The translations under genes were made by a program, and so were the position numbers. A DNA stretch of 64,000 bases from assembly GCF_008801925.2 (NCBI RefSeq), contig NZ_CP062804.1:2170001-2234000 (forward strand), in the 5' to 3' direction. The notes beneath the pieces are model-generated. The model worked only from the letters and a program-made list of their open reading frames with translations, was not told the origin of the DNA and ran no database searches. Shown in pieces: positions 45,252-53,738 of the stretch. How positions within the stretch are numbered: position 1 is the first letter of the stretch; each line of letters starts with the position of its first letter. The stretch is from Cupriavidus basilensis (lineage in GTDB: Bacteria; Pseudomonadota; Gammaproteobacteria; Burkholderiales; Burkholderiaceae).

Positions 45252-46040
45252 ATGGAATTCACCACGCTTACCGTCACGGCCGCGCAGCACGTGGCCACCG
45301 TCACGCTGAACCGGCCGGACGTGCGCAACGCCTTCAATGAAACCGTGATCGCCGAGCTCACCGGCGCGTTCCGCGCGCTCGGCAGCGAGCCCACGGTGCG
45401 CGCCATCGTGCTGGCTGGCAATGGCCCGGCCTTCTGCGCCGGCGCCGACCTGAACTGGATGAAGAAGATGGCCGGCTACTCGCACGACGAGAACCGGTCT
45501 GACGCGCTCAAGCTGGCGCAGATGCTGCACACCATCTGGGCCTGCCCCAAGCCGGTGATCGCGCGCATCCACGGCGACACCTATGCGGGCGGCGTGGGCC
45601 TGGTTGCCGCCTGCGACATCGCCGTGGCTGCGGAGACGGTGAATTTCTGCCTGTCGGAGGCACGCCTGGGCTTGCTGCCCGCCACCATCAGCCCCTACGT
45701 GATCCGCGCCATGGGCGAGCAGGCGGCACGCCGCTACTTCATCACGGCCGAGCGCTTCGGCGCGGCCGAGGCGCTGCGGCTGGGCTTTGTGCATGAGGTG
45801 GTGCCGGGCGACACGCTGGATGCCAAGGTGAGCGAGATCGCCGCCGCGCTGGTGGCCAACAGCCCCAATGCCGTGCGCGAGAGCAAGCGGCTGGTGCAGG
45901 AAGTGTCCGGCCGCGCCATCGACGATGCGCTGCTGGCCGACACCGCCGAGCGCATCGCCGCGATCCGCGCGTCGGACGAAGGCCGCGAAGGGGTGCGCTC
46001 CTTCCTGGAGAAGCGCTCGCCGTCCTGGCGTCCTGCCTGA
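45252..46040 (+). CDS. liuC: 3-methylglutaconyl-CoA hydratase (enoyl-CoA hydratase family)
   Basis: 262 residues, crotonase fold. Hydrates methylglutaconyl-CoA to HMG-CoA. The oxyanion hole AGADLNWMKKM and the helix HGDTYAGGVGLVAACDIAVA are present; the catalytic-Glu helix reads FCLSEARLGLLPA. Placement between the two carboxylase genes and the NWMKKMA motif support LiuC over a generic enoyl-CoA hydratase. Start at the ATG before EFTTLTVTAAQH. Confidence 0.93.
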   Translation: MEFTTLTVTAAQHVATVTLNRPDVRNAFNETVIAELTGAFRALGSEPTVRAIVLAGNGPAFCAGADLNWMKKMAGYSHDENRSDALKLAQMLHTIWACPKPVIARIHGDTYAGGVGLVAACDIAVAAETVNFCLSEARLGLLPATISPYVIRAMGEQAARRYFITAERFGAAEALRLGFVHEVVPGDTLDAKVSEIAAALVANSPNAVRESKRLVQEVSGRAIDDALLADTAERIAAIRASDEGREGVRSFLEKRSPSWRPA

Positions 46041-46122
46041 GCCAAGGCACCCAGCCAATCCTGCGCATCCGCCGCGCGGCCACCGCAGCCGCGCCGCCAG
46101 AACCAGAAAACTAGGAACAGTC

Positions 46123-48147
46123 ATGTTCAACAAGATCCTGATCGCCAATCGCGGCGAAATCGCCTGCCGCGTGGCAGCCACCTGCCGCCGCCTGGGCATC
46201 CGCACGGTAGCCGTCTACTCCGACGCCGACGCCAACGCGCGCCACGTGGCGCTGTGCGACGAGGCCGTGCATATTGGCGGCGCGGCAGCGCGCGACAGCT
46301 ACCTGCGCGGCGACCACATCATCGAGATGGCCAAGGCCACCGGCGCGCAGGCCATCCATCCCGGCTACGGCTTCCTTTCCGAGAACGACGGCTTCGCGCA
46401 AGCTTGCGCCGAAGCCGGCCTCGTCTTTATCGGGCCGCCGGCATCCAGCATCCGCGCCATGGGCAGCAAGAGCGCGGCCAAGCGCCTGATGGAGGCGGCC
46501 GCGGTGCCGCTGGTGCCCGGCTACCACGGCGAGAATCAGGATGCCGCCCTGCTGCGCCGCGAAGCCGACCGCATCGGCTACCCCGTGCTGCTCAAGGCCA
46601 GCGCCGGCGGCGGCGGCAAAGGCATGCGCGTGGTGGAAGCCAGCGAAGGCTTCGAAGCCGCACTGGCGTCCGTGCAGCGCGAGGCCAGCGCCAGCTTCGG
46701 CGACGACCGCGTGCTGGTCGAAAAATACCTGACCCGCCCCCGCCATATCGAAATCCAGGTCTTTGCCGACACGCACGGCAACTGCGTCTACCTGTTCGAG
46801 CGCGACTGCTCGGTGCAGCGCCGCCACCAGAAGGTGCTGGAAGAAGCGCCGGCCCCCGGCATGAGCGAGGAACGCCGGCGCGCGATGGGCGAAGCCGCCG
46901 TTGCCGCGGCTCAGGCCGTGGGCTACGTCGGCGCCGGCACGGTGGAGTTCATCGCCAACCAGGACGGCTCGTTCTACTTCATGGAGATGAACACCCGCCT
47001 GCAGGTGGAGCACCCGGTCACCGAGATGATCACCGGGCAGGACCTGGTGGAGTGGCAGCTGCGCGTGGCCTCGGGCGAGCCGCTGCCGCTCAGGCAGGAT
47101 CAGCTTCAGATCCACGGCCATGCACTGGAAGCGCGCGTCTACGCCGAAAACCCCGACAAGGGCTTCCTGCCTTCCACCGGCACGCTGCGCTACCTGCGCA
47201 CACCGGCAGCGGTCACGTTCGCGCTGGGCCAGGACGGCAACGGCCCGGCTGGCGTGCGCATCGACTCCGGCGTGCGCGAGGGCGACACCATCAGCCCGTA
47301 TTACGACCCCATGATCGCCAAGCTGATCGTGTGGGGCCGCGACCGCGAGGAAGCACTGGCACGCATGGCACAGGCGCTGGCCGAGTATCACGTGGTGGGC
47401 CTGTCGACCAATATCGCCTTCCTGCAGCGGCTGGTGACCTCCCAGGCGTTCCGCACGGCGGACCTCGACACCGGCCTGATCGAGCGCAACCAGTCAGCAC
47501 TATTCCCGCCGCCCGCGAAGGTAGGCACCGACGCCATTGCGCTGGCCGTGGCGGCGCTGGTGGATGCACAAACCCGCGCGCGCCGCGTGGACCCGGCCGA
47601 CGCGCACTCGCCCTGGCAGAACGCCGGCGCATGGCGCCTGAACGCAGACGCCACCAGCCAGTTCCGCCTGCGCACCGGCGAAGGCGAAACGCTAGCCAGC
47701 CTGCGCAGCGATGGCGGCAAGCAATGGCTGACGGTAGGCGAGCAAACCCTGCCCTTCCGCGCCACCAGCCTGGCCGGCAACCACGCGCTGGACCTGGGCG
47801 AGCGCACCGTCAAGGGCAGCACGCATCTCGACGGCGACGCGCTCTACGTATTCAGCGGCAAGCAGCAGACCCGGCTGGAAGTCATCGACCCCCTGGCCCA
47901 TGCGGGCAGCGCCGATGCCGAGGGCGGCAAGCTGGTGGCGCCGATGCCGGGCCGCATCATCGCGGTAATGGTCAAGGCCGGCACGGTCATTGGCAAGGGC
48001 GATCCGCTGATCGTGATGGAAGCCATGAAAATGGAACACACCCTGACCGCGCCGGCCGACGGCGTGGTGCAGGAGGTGCTTTATGGGATCGGCGACCAGG
48101 TGCAGGATGGGGCGCAGTTGGTTACGTTGGAAGATGGGGTGGTTTGA
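46123..48147 (+). CDS. liuD: methylcrotonyl-CoA carboxylase biotin (alpha) subunit
   Basis: 674 residues. N-terminal biotin carboxylase (KILIANRGEIACRV, ATP-grasp loop SAGGGGKGM, catalytic region MEMNTRLQVEHPVTEMITG), a BT-like middle part (about 450-590) and a C-terminal biotinyl domain with EAMKMEH, biotin Lys636. Carboxylates biotin with ATP and bicarbonate for LiuB. It ends the operon; HMG-CoA lyase does not follow. A non-coding inverted-repeat element begins 40 bases downstream. Confidence 0.95.
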   Translation: MFNKILIANRGEIACRVAATCRRLGIRTVAVYSDADANARHVALCDEAVHIGGAAARDSYLRGDHIIEMAKATGAQAIHPGYGFLSENDGFAQACAEAGLVFIGPPASSIRAMGSKSAAKRLMEAAAVPLVPGYHGENQDAALLRREADRIGYPVLLKASAGGGGKGMRVVEASEGFEAALASVQREASASFGDDRVLVEKYLTRPRHIEIQVFADTHGNCVYLFERDCSVQRRHQKVLEEAPAPGMSEERRRAMGEAAVAAAQAVGYVGAGTVEFIANQDGSFYFMEMNTRLQVEHPVTEMITGQDLVEWQLRVASGEPLPLRQDQLQIHGHALEARVYAENPDKGFLPSTGTLRYLRTPAAVTFALGQDGNGPAGVRIDSGVREGDTISPYYDPMIAKLIVWGRDREEALARMAQALAEYHVVGLSTNIAFLQRLVTSQAFRTADLDTGLIERNQSALFPPPAKVGTDAIALAVAALVDAQTRARRVDPADAHSPWQNAGAWRLNADATSQFRLRTGEGETLASLRSDGGKQWLTVGEQTLPFRATSLAGNHALDLGERTVKGSTHLDGDALYVFSGKQQTRLEVIDPLAHAGSADAEGGKLVAPMPGRIIAVMVKAGTVIGKGDPLIVMEAMKMEHTLTAPADGVVQEVLYGIGDQVQDGAQLVTLEDGVV

Positions 48148-48186
48148 GGGAATGCGGGATTTTTGGGGCGGGGGCGGCAGTTTGTG

Positions 48187-48347
48187 GCCCCGCTGACGCG
48201 GGGGTGTCTCTTGTGGGCGGGGTTTTACTGCTTCTAGCTGCTGGCGCGGCTGTACGGTGTTGGCCGTTTACGCACGTGTGAGATGTCACTTTTCTTTACT
48301 CGTAAAGAAAAGTAACCAAAAGAAAGCGATCCTTGCAGGAGGCTGGC
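48187..48347. repeat. left arm of long inverted repeat
   Basis: About 161 bases that reappear in reverse complement at 49021-49183 with roughly 88 percent identity by eye. The arm has two hairpins: CCCCGC/GCGGGG near 48188-48203 and ACTTTTCTTTAC/GTAAAGAAAAGT at 48288-48313 (2-base loop). It sits just downstream of liuD. Confidence 0.9.
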
Positions 48348-48389
48348 GTGGCGTCATTGGGAGCCCCAATGGTTTCGTCGTACGGCCCC

Positions 48390-48784
48390 GGGTGCTGATG
48401 GACTCGTGCCGTTACCAGTTTAGACCACCACGACCTTGCTAGTGCCCAGGGTTTCGTGGTGGCCCCCACCGGTAGCCACCACCACGAATTTCAAGCCGTC
48501 TGTCGCTCGCGGGGTGACCGGCCACGAAGTTGCAAGCGTCCCGTTTTCGTCGTGGGCACGGTGGCACCGAATGGATAGGTCGAAGAACTCTTCCTGGGTG
48601 CTAATGGACTCGTGCCGTTACCAGTTTAGACCACCACGACCTTGCTAGTGCCCAGGGTTTCGTGGTGACCCCCACCGGTAGCCACCACCACGAATTTCAA
48701 GCCGTCTGTCGCTCGCGGTGCGGGCGGCCACGAAGCTGCGAGCGTCCCGTTTTCGTCGTGGGCGCGGTGGCACTGCATTGATAG
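48390..48784. repeat. ~190-bp direct repeat, two copies
   Basis: Copy 1 (48390-48578) and copy 2 (48596-48784) are offset by 206 bases and differ at only about 13 sites. Each holds the inverted motif CGTGGTGGC...GCCACCACCACG. No reading frame is conserved with a start and plausible composition; short frames here are repeat artefacts. Confidence 0.88.
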
Positions 48785-49020
48785 CAGCAGGAATTCCTCA
48801 CCGCGCCCACCCCACCACGAAACCATCACGGCGTGATATATCGTGACACTTCGCGCCGGTACCGGCAGATGGATGAATGAGCAGGGATGCCGCTACCGAG
48901 CAGCCTCACCACGAAACCAGCGCCATCCGCAGGATCGTGGCCATTCAAACCGGTAACGGCACGAGGCTATTAAAACCCGGGGCCTGACGACGAAACTACC
49001 GGGCTACGCAACCCCGACAA

Positions 49021-49183
49021 GCCAGCCTCCTGCAAGGATCGCTTTCTCTTGGTTACTTCTCTTTACGAGTAAAGAGAAGTGACATCTCACACGTTCTAAA
49101 ACGGCCAACACCGTACAGCCGCGACAGCAGCTAGAAGCAAGAAAACCCCACCCAAAAAACGCATGCCCCCGCGCCAGCGGGGC
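49021..49183. repeat. right arm of long inverted repeat
   Basis: Reverse-complement partner of 48187-48347. Its central hairpin ACTTCTCTTTAC/GTAAAGAGAAGT (49055-49080) carries paired changes relative to the left arm that keep every base pair. It lies just downstream of the RpiR-type gene, which reads toward it. Confidence 0.9.
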
Positions 49184-49218
49184 TACAAAGCAGCAATATC
49201 GTACCCAGACCTAAACCC

Positions 49219-50124
49219 CTACCCCCGCCTCAACCCCTCAACAGGATCCGCCTCAAAAGCCTCCCACAGCGCATCGCGCCGCTGCAACGCCTTGATGACC
49301 GCTGGATGCCGCAATTGCGCGACCGCCGAGACCAGCGCATTGCACAGGAAGAAAGCCGCCGTATAAGAGTCGAAAGGCGACGCATTGGCCGTGCGCACCA
49401 ACAGATGGTGATCCGACAGCGGCACAAGCGGCGCGGCCGGACTGTCGCAAATCGCGATCACGCGCGCAGCGCGTTCGCGGAAGGCGCGCGCGATGCTCAC
49501 CGGTGCGCTGGAATACCGCCGGATACTGAAAGTCAGCAGCACATCCTCCGGCTCCACCCACAGCATGGCATCCGTGGCCGTCACCGCGCCCGCGCCCAGT
49601 TCCTGGACTTGTGGCCGGCACATATTCAGATGCAGCGCCAGCCATGCGCCCACGGGCGCGCTGTTTTTTTGCGCCAGCACGAACAGCCGGCCGCGCGGCT
49701 CGGCCAGCAGGCGCGCAATTGCCTCGAAGGCGGCCATGTCCAGCCCTTCGTGGGTGGCCGCCAGGTTGTGCTGGTCGTGCAGCAGCGCGTCGTCCACGCA
49801 AGCGCGCAGGGTGCGCTTGCCACCGATCGTGGCCGGCGCGCGCTGGCCGGCGGTGGGCAGGAGCGCCGTCACGCTGGCCCGTGCCTCGCGCTGGGCATCG
49901 CCATAGCTGGCATAGCCCAGCTTGGCGAACAGCCGCACCACCGTGGAAGCGCTCGTGCCGTGCTGGGCAGCCAGCGCGGTGGCCGATTCCAGCAGTGCAT
50001 GCGGATAGTCGCGGCCCAGCGCATCGGCCAACGTGCGCTCGCGGGCTGTCAGCGTGGCCGCCTCTCGCGCAAGGCGCTCGAGCAAGGTAGCGTCACGTGA
50101 GGGAGTCTCCGGGGCATGTTTCAT
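49219..50124 (-). CDS. RpiR/MurR-family transcriptional regulator with SIS domain
   Basis: 301 residues. N-terminal RpiR helix-turn-helix (ALLESATALAAQHGTSASTVVRLFAKLGYASYGD region), then a degenerate SIS domain (about 120-270) that usually binds phosphosugars or similar ligands. Start at MKHAPETPSRD places the divergent operator outside the gene; longer starts at 50154 or 50178 would put it inside. Probably represses the divergent peptidase/Bug pair. Confidence 0.83.
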   Translation of the reverse strand: MKHAPETPSRDATLLERLAREAATLTARERTLADALGRDYPHALLESATALAAQHGTSASTVVRLFAKLGYASYGDAQREARASVTALLPTAGQRAPATIGGKRTLRACVDDALLHDQHNLAATHEGLDMAAFEAIARLLAEPRGRLFVLAQKNSAPVGAWLALHLNMCRPQVQELGAGAVTATDAMLWVEPEDVLLTFSIRRYSSAPVSIARAFRERAARVIAICDSPAAPLVPLSDHHLLVRTANASPFDSYTAAFFLCNALVSAVAQLRHPAVIKALQRRDALWEAFEADPVEGLRRG

Positions 50125-50128
50125 GGTG

Positions 50129-50177
50129 TTGACACGTTGCAATGCGTATTGCATGATCATATCACTTTTGCAATGCA
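50129..50177 (+). promoter_or_regulatory. promoter with embedded operator for M20/Bug genes
   Basis: TTGACA (50129-50134) and CATGAT (50152-50157) are 17 bases apart. The spacer holds TGCAAT-GCGT-ATTGCA (50138-50153), a dyad whose half-site recurs as TGCAATGCA at 50169-50177. A repressor there would block RNA polymerase, fitting the divergent RpiR regulator. Confidence 0.6.
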
Positions 50178-50214
50178 CGATTCAGCCCCACACCAAGCAA
50201 GGAGCAAGCGGTAT

Positions 50215-51390
50215 ATGGCGGACAACGCAGCGGATAGCGACATGCATGCCCAGGCGGCAAGCGGGGTGATCGATTGGCTGGGTGGCCAGCAGGCTGAAAT
50301 GCAGGCGCTCCTGCAGCGCATTGTCGACATCGACAGCGGCAGCCGGCAGGAAGCCGGCGTGACGGCCGTGGCAGAGGTCCTGCGCGCGCACCTGGAGGCC
50401 GCCGGCATTGCGGTCACGCTGCATGCCGTGCCCGGCTATGGCGTGTGCCTGGATGCGCTGGTGCCTGGTGCCGGCGATGGCGCGCCCATCCTGCTGATGG
50501 GCCATATGGACACCGTGTTCCCGGCCGGCACGGCGGCGCGCCGCCCGTTCCGCGTGGAGGATGGGCTTGCCTACGGGCCCGGCGTGGCCGACATGAAATC
50601 CGGCCTGGTGATGAATGTGTTCGTGGCCGAGGCCCTGGCGCGCTGCGGCGGCAACGCCTTGCCGGTGCGCCTGTTCTTTTCCTGCGACGAGGAGATCGGT
50701 TCCGGCGCCACCCGCGAACGGATCATGGACGTGGCGCGCGGCGCGCGCGCCGTGTTCAACGCCGAGCCCGGCCGCGTCAGCGGCAACCTGGTCACAGGGC
50801 GCAAGGGGTCGATGGTGGTGGAGTTCGAGGTGGAGGGCGTGGCCGCGCACGCCGGGGTCAACCATGCCCAGGGCGCCAGCGCGATCGACGCGCTCGCACG
50901 CAAGATCCTGGCGCTGCATGCGCTGACCGACGCCGAGCAGGGCATCACCACCAATGTGGGCTGCGTGAAGGGCGGCATCGTGCCCAATATGGTGGCGCCA
51001 CTGGCGCAGGCCGAGCTCGACGTGCGCTTTACCGCCGACACGGACATCGAAGCGCTGGTCGAGCAGGTGCGCGCGATCATCGAGGCCGAATCGCTGCCGC
51101 GCACCAAGGGCCGGATCACCGAGATGCGCCGCACCCGGCCGATGACCCAGACGCCCGCGGACCTGCTGGCGCTGTACCAGCGCGGCGCGCAGCACCTGGG
51201 CTTCACGGTGGACGGCGAATTCACCGGCGGCGCGGCCGATAGCGGGCTCACGTCCTCGGTCGGTACGCCCACGCTGTGCGGCACCGGCCCGGTGGGCGGC
51301 CATGCGCACACCGTGCGCGAGTACTCCGAGCTTGCCACCTTCGTGCCGCGCGCGCAGGCGGTGGCGCTGGCCATCCTCGCCCTGCGCTGA
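50215..51390 (+). CDS. M20-family metallopeptidase (carboxypeptidase G2/ArgE-like)
   Basis: 391 residues. Zinc-site motifs are intact: GHMDTVFP (His/Asp), GPGVADMKSG (bridging Asp) and SCDEEIGS (Glu pair), with a dimerisation domain in the middle (EGVAAHAGVNHAQGASAIDAL) and the final metal His in GPVGGHAHT. Hydrolyses an N-acyl or peptide bond of a glutamate-like substrate; target unknown. AAGGAG at 50199 sets the start. Followed by a Bug binding protein, suggesting uptake and cleavage of one substrate. Confidence 0.88.
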   Translation: MADNAADSDMHAQAASGVIDWLGGQQAEMQALLQRIVDIDSGSRQEAGVTAVAEVLRAHLEAAGIAVTLHAVPGYGVCLDALVPGAGDGAPILLMGHMDTVFPAGTAARRPFRVEDGLAYGPGVADMKSGLVMNVFVAEALARCGGNALPVRLFFSCDEEIGSGATRERIMDVARGARAVFNAEPGRVSGNLVTGRKGSMVVEFEVEGVAAHAGVNHAQGASAIDALARKILALHALTDAEQGITTNVGCVKGGIVPNMVAPLAQAELDVRFTADTDIEALVEQVRAIIEAESLPRTKGRITEMRRTRPMTQTPADLLALYQRGAQHLGFTVDGEFTGGAADSGLTSSVGTPTLCGTGPVGGHAHTVREYSELATFVPRAQAVALAILALR

Positions 51391-51441
51391 GCCGGCGCAC
51401 TGCCCCCGCACCCGATTTTTAACTACCTTCAACTCACTGCC

Positions 51442-52443
51442 ATGCCGAACGTGCCATTCTCTCGCCGCCATTTCCTGCGCACCGGCCTCAGCGTAGCCGC
51501 GCTCGCGTGTGCCGCGCCGCTGGCCGCGCAAGCGCAGGGTGCCTATCCGTCGCGCCCCATCACGCTGGTGGTGCCCTTCCCGCCCGGTGGTTCGGTGGAC
51601 ATCATGGCCCGCCAGTACTCGGAGCCGCTGTCGCGCATCCTCGGCGTGCCGGTGGTCGTCGACAACCGCCCGGGCGCGGGCGGCTCGGTCGCCACGCAAT
51701 CCGTGGCGCGCAGCAAGCCCGATGGCTATACGCTGGTGGTGTCCTCCCAGAGCAGCCACCTGGCCAACCCGCTGACCCAGCCAAAGCTGGGCTATGACCC
51801 GATCAAGGATTTCGAGAACATCGCCATCCTGGGCCGCCAGCCCAACGCCCTGGTGGTGCATTCAAGCCTGCCGGTGCGGACTTTCGCGGAGTTCCTGGCC
51901 TACGCGAAGAAGAACCCGGGCAAGCTCGACTACGGCAGCGGCGGCGTTGGCAGCATGGGCCAGCTGAATGTGGAAATGCTCAAGGCCAGCACCGGCATCT
52001 ACGCCACGCACATCCCCTATCGCGGCGGCACGCACCTGATCACGGCCGTGCTGAGCAATGAGGTCCAGTTCATCCTCGACAACCTGGTCATCATGCTGCC
52101 CTACATCAAGGAAGGAAAGGTGCGTGCGCTGGCGGTGGCTTCCGAGCAGCGCCTGCCGCAGCTGCCCGACGTGCCGACCATGGCCGAGCTGGGCTATCCG
52201 CAGCTCAACCTGAGTTCCTGGACAGGCATCGCCGCACCTGCGGGCACGCCCGAGCCGGTGGTGCAGAAGCTCTACCAGGCAGTGCGCCAGGCCGCCAGCG
52301 ACCCCGCCATGCAGACGGCGCTGCGCGCGCGCGGCGTGTTCCCGCCCGAGGAGATGGCACCGGCCGCCTTTGAACGCATGATGGCCGAACGGATGGTGCG
52401 TTACGGCGAAGTGGTCCGCAAGGCCAGGATCTCCGCCGATTGA
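51442..52443 (+). CDS. Bug-family tripartite tricarboxylate transporter binding protein
   Basis: 333 residues. An apparent Tat signal (SRRHFLRTG, then a hydrophobic run, cleavage near AAQAQG). Typical Bug body: YPSRPITLVVPFPPGGSVDIMAR, VVVDNRPGAGGSVATQ, and LPDVPTMAELGYP. Periplasmic binding of carboxylates or amides. TctA/TctB membrane parts are absent, as with many orphan Bug genes. It follows the M20 gene by 51 bases. Confidence 0.9.
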   Translation: MPNVPFSRRHFLRTGLSVAALACAAPLAAQAQGAYPSRPITLVVPFPPGGSVDIMARQYSEPLSRILGVPVVVDNRPGAGGSVATQSVARSKPDGYTLVVSSQSSHLANPLTQPKLGYDPIKDFENIAILGRQPNALVVHSSLPVRTFAEFLAYAKKNPGKLDYGSGGVGSMGQLNVEMLKASTGIYATHIPYRGGTHLITAVLSNEVQFILDNLVIMLPYIKEGKVRALAVASEQRLPQLPDVPTMAELGYPQLNLSSWTGIAAPAGTPEPVVQKLYQAVRQAASDPAMQTALRARGVFPPEEMAPAAFERMMAERMVRYGEVVRKARISAD

Positions 52444-52477
52444 GGGCGCGGGATTGAAGGCGCGGGACAGGGGTGGA

Positions 52478-53467
52478 CTAAGGCTTGACGGTGGCCACCC
52501 CGCCCTTGCCTTCCATGCCGCCCGTCGCCGTCGCTCCGCCCGCGCGCAGCATGTCGATGACAAGCTGCATGGCGGGCGTGGGCGGACGGCTCTTGCGCAG
52601 CACCAGCCCGTAAGGCGCAAGCCGGCCATGCAACGCGACCGGCAGCGTGGCGATCATGTTCAGGTCTTCGTAGTAGCGGGCCACCGAGGTGGGCAGCACG
52701 GCGAGCATGTCGGATTCGCGCAGCACGGACAGCGTGGTGAGGATCGACGAGGTCTCCACCGTGCTCACCGGCGGCGGCACGCGATTCTCGCGGAAGGTCT
52801 GGTCGATGATCTGGCGCATCGGGCTGGGGTGCGGCTGGATGATCCACGCGTACTCCGTCAGCGCGGCCAGCTTCAGCTTGCCGCGCTCCGCCGCCGGATG
52901 CCCCACGCGGGTGACGATCGACAGCGCCTCTTCCCCCAGTGTCTCGAACGACAACTCCTCCGACGGCCAGCCATCGGGGATGCGGCCCAGCACGATATCG
53001 ATCTGGTCCTGCTGCAGCGCGTGCACCAGCACGTCGCTGGTATCGATCTGCACGATGATGTGCAAGCGCGGATGCGCTTGCTTGAGCTTGACGATCACGT
53101 GGGTGAGCAGGTCCGGCGCCGGCGCCATCACCGCGCCCACGCGCACCTTGCCTACATCGCCGGCCTGGATGGCGACAAGCTCCTCGCGCAGTTCATCCAT
53201 GTCGGCAAAGACCACCCGCGCGTAGCGCATCACCGCCTTGCCCGATACCGTCGGGTCCAGCCCGCGCGCGTGGCGTGTAAAGAGCGATACGCCGAGCACG
53301 TCTTCCAGTTCCTGAAGGGATTTGGTCGCGGCCGGCTGGGTCAGGGCCAGCCCTTCGGCCGCCTGGCGCAGCGAGGGCGACTCCGAGAGCGCCAGCATCA
53401 GTTGCAGGTGCCGCATGCGAAGGCGCTTGCGGATGGATGCGCTGGATGGGATGGATGGAATGCTCAC
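52478..53467 (-). CDS. LysR-family transcriptional regulator
   Basis: 329 residues from a GTG behind GGAGA. LysR helix-turn-helix at the N-terminus (LSESPSLRQAAEGLALTQPAATKSLQELE region) and a periplasmic-binding-like effector domain. A dyad at 53484-53510 lies just upstream of this GTG, supporting it over a GTG at 53533. Convergent with the Bug gene and separated by 34 bases. Effector unknown. Confidence 0.85.
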   Translation of the reverse strand: MSIPSIPSSASIRKRLRMRHLQLMLALSESPSLRQAAEGLALTQPAATKSLQELEDVLGVSLFTRHARGLDPTVSGKAVMRYARVVFADMDELREELVAIQAGDVGKVRVGAVMAPAPDLLTHVIVKLKQAHPRLHIIVQIDTSDVLVHALQQDQIDIVLGRIPDGWPSEELSFETLGEEALSIVTRVGHPAAERGKLKLAALTEYAWIIQPHPSPMRQIIDQTFRENRVPPPVSTVETSSILTTLSVLRESDMLAVLPTSVARYYEDLNMIATLPVALHGRLAPYGLVLRKSRPPTPAMQLVIDMLRAGGATATGGMEGKGGVATVKP

Positions 53468-53483
53468 CGCGATAATCTCCGAG

Positions 53484-53510
53484 AATAGGCGGATCGAGAT
53501 TTCCGCTATT
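53484..53510. promoter_or_regulatory. dyad upstream of LysR gene
   Basis: AATAG-G-CGGA and TCCG-CTATT form an imperfect inverted repeat 17-43 bases upstream of the LysR GTG start, a usual place for LysR autoregulation. Confidence 0.4.
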
Positions 53511-53738
53511 TTACTTATCGCGAATTCTCGCACGGCGCGGGTGGCGACAAGAACGGAGCGCCGCGTCAGGCGGATGCCGCACTTCCTGCCCGCGGCGGCG
53601 CCTGCCCAAGCCTTCTTCCTGGTGGTTTCGCTTCATTTCAACGCATTTAGCCTCAGATTCCGGGCTTGCGAAGGGGTTTTCGGGCATAATGGCCGATTCC
53701 CTCCTATTGCGAAGCCGGCGTCCTGGCTTCCCCCCTTG

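Larger units (their letters stand above)
48187..49183. mobile_element. 1-kb non-coding inverted-repeat element, unclassified
   Basis: The whole span between liuD and the convergent RpiR gene is non-coding: 160-base inverted arms surround ~670 bases of repeated, dyad-rich sequence. It could be a MITE-like non-autonomous transposon, a structured RNA or a double terminator with expansions. No transposase, target duplication or known family was seen, so the mobile-element type is only a working label. Confidence 0.4.

Noticed and set aside
48257..48829. Three short open frames, two sharing the peptide MDSCRYQFRPPRPC
   Set aside because: The shared peptide simply reflects the direct repeat; no ribosome-binding site and frames end at random.
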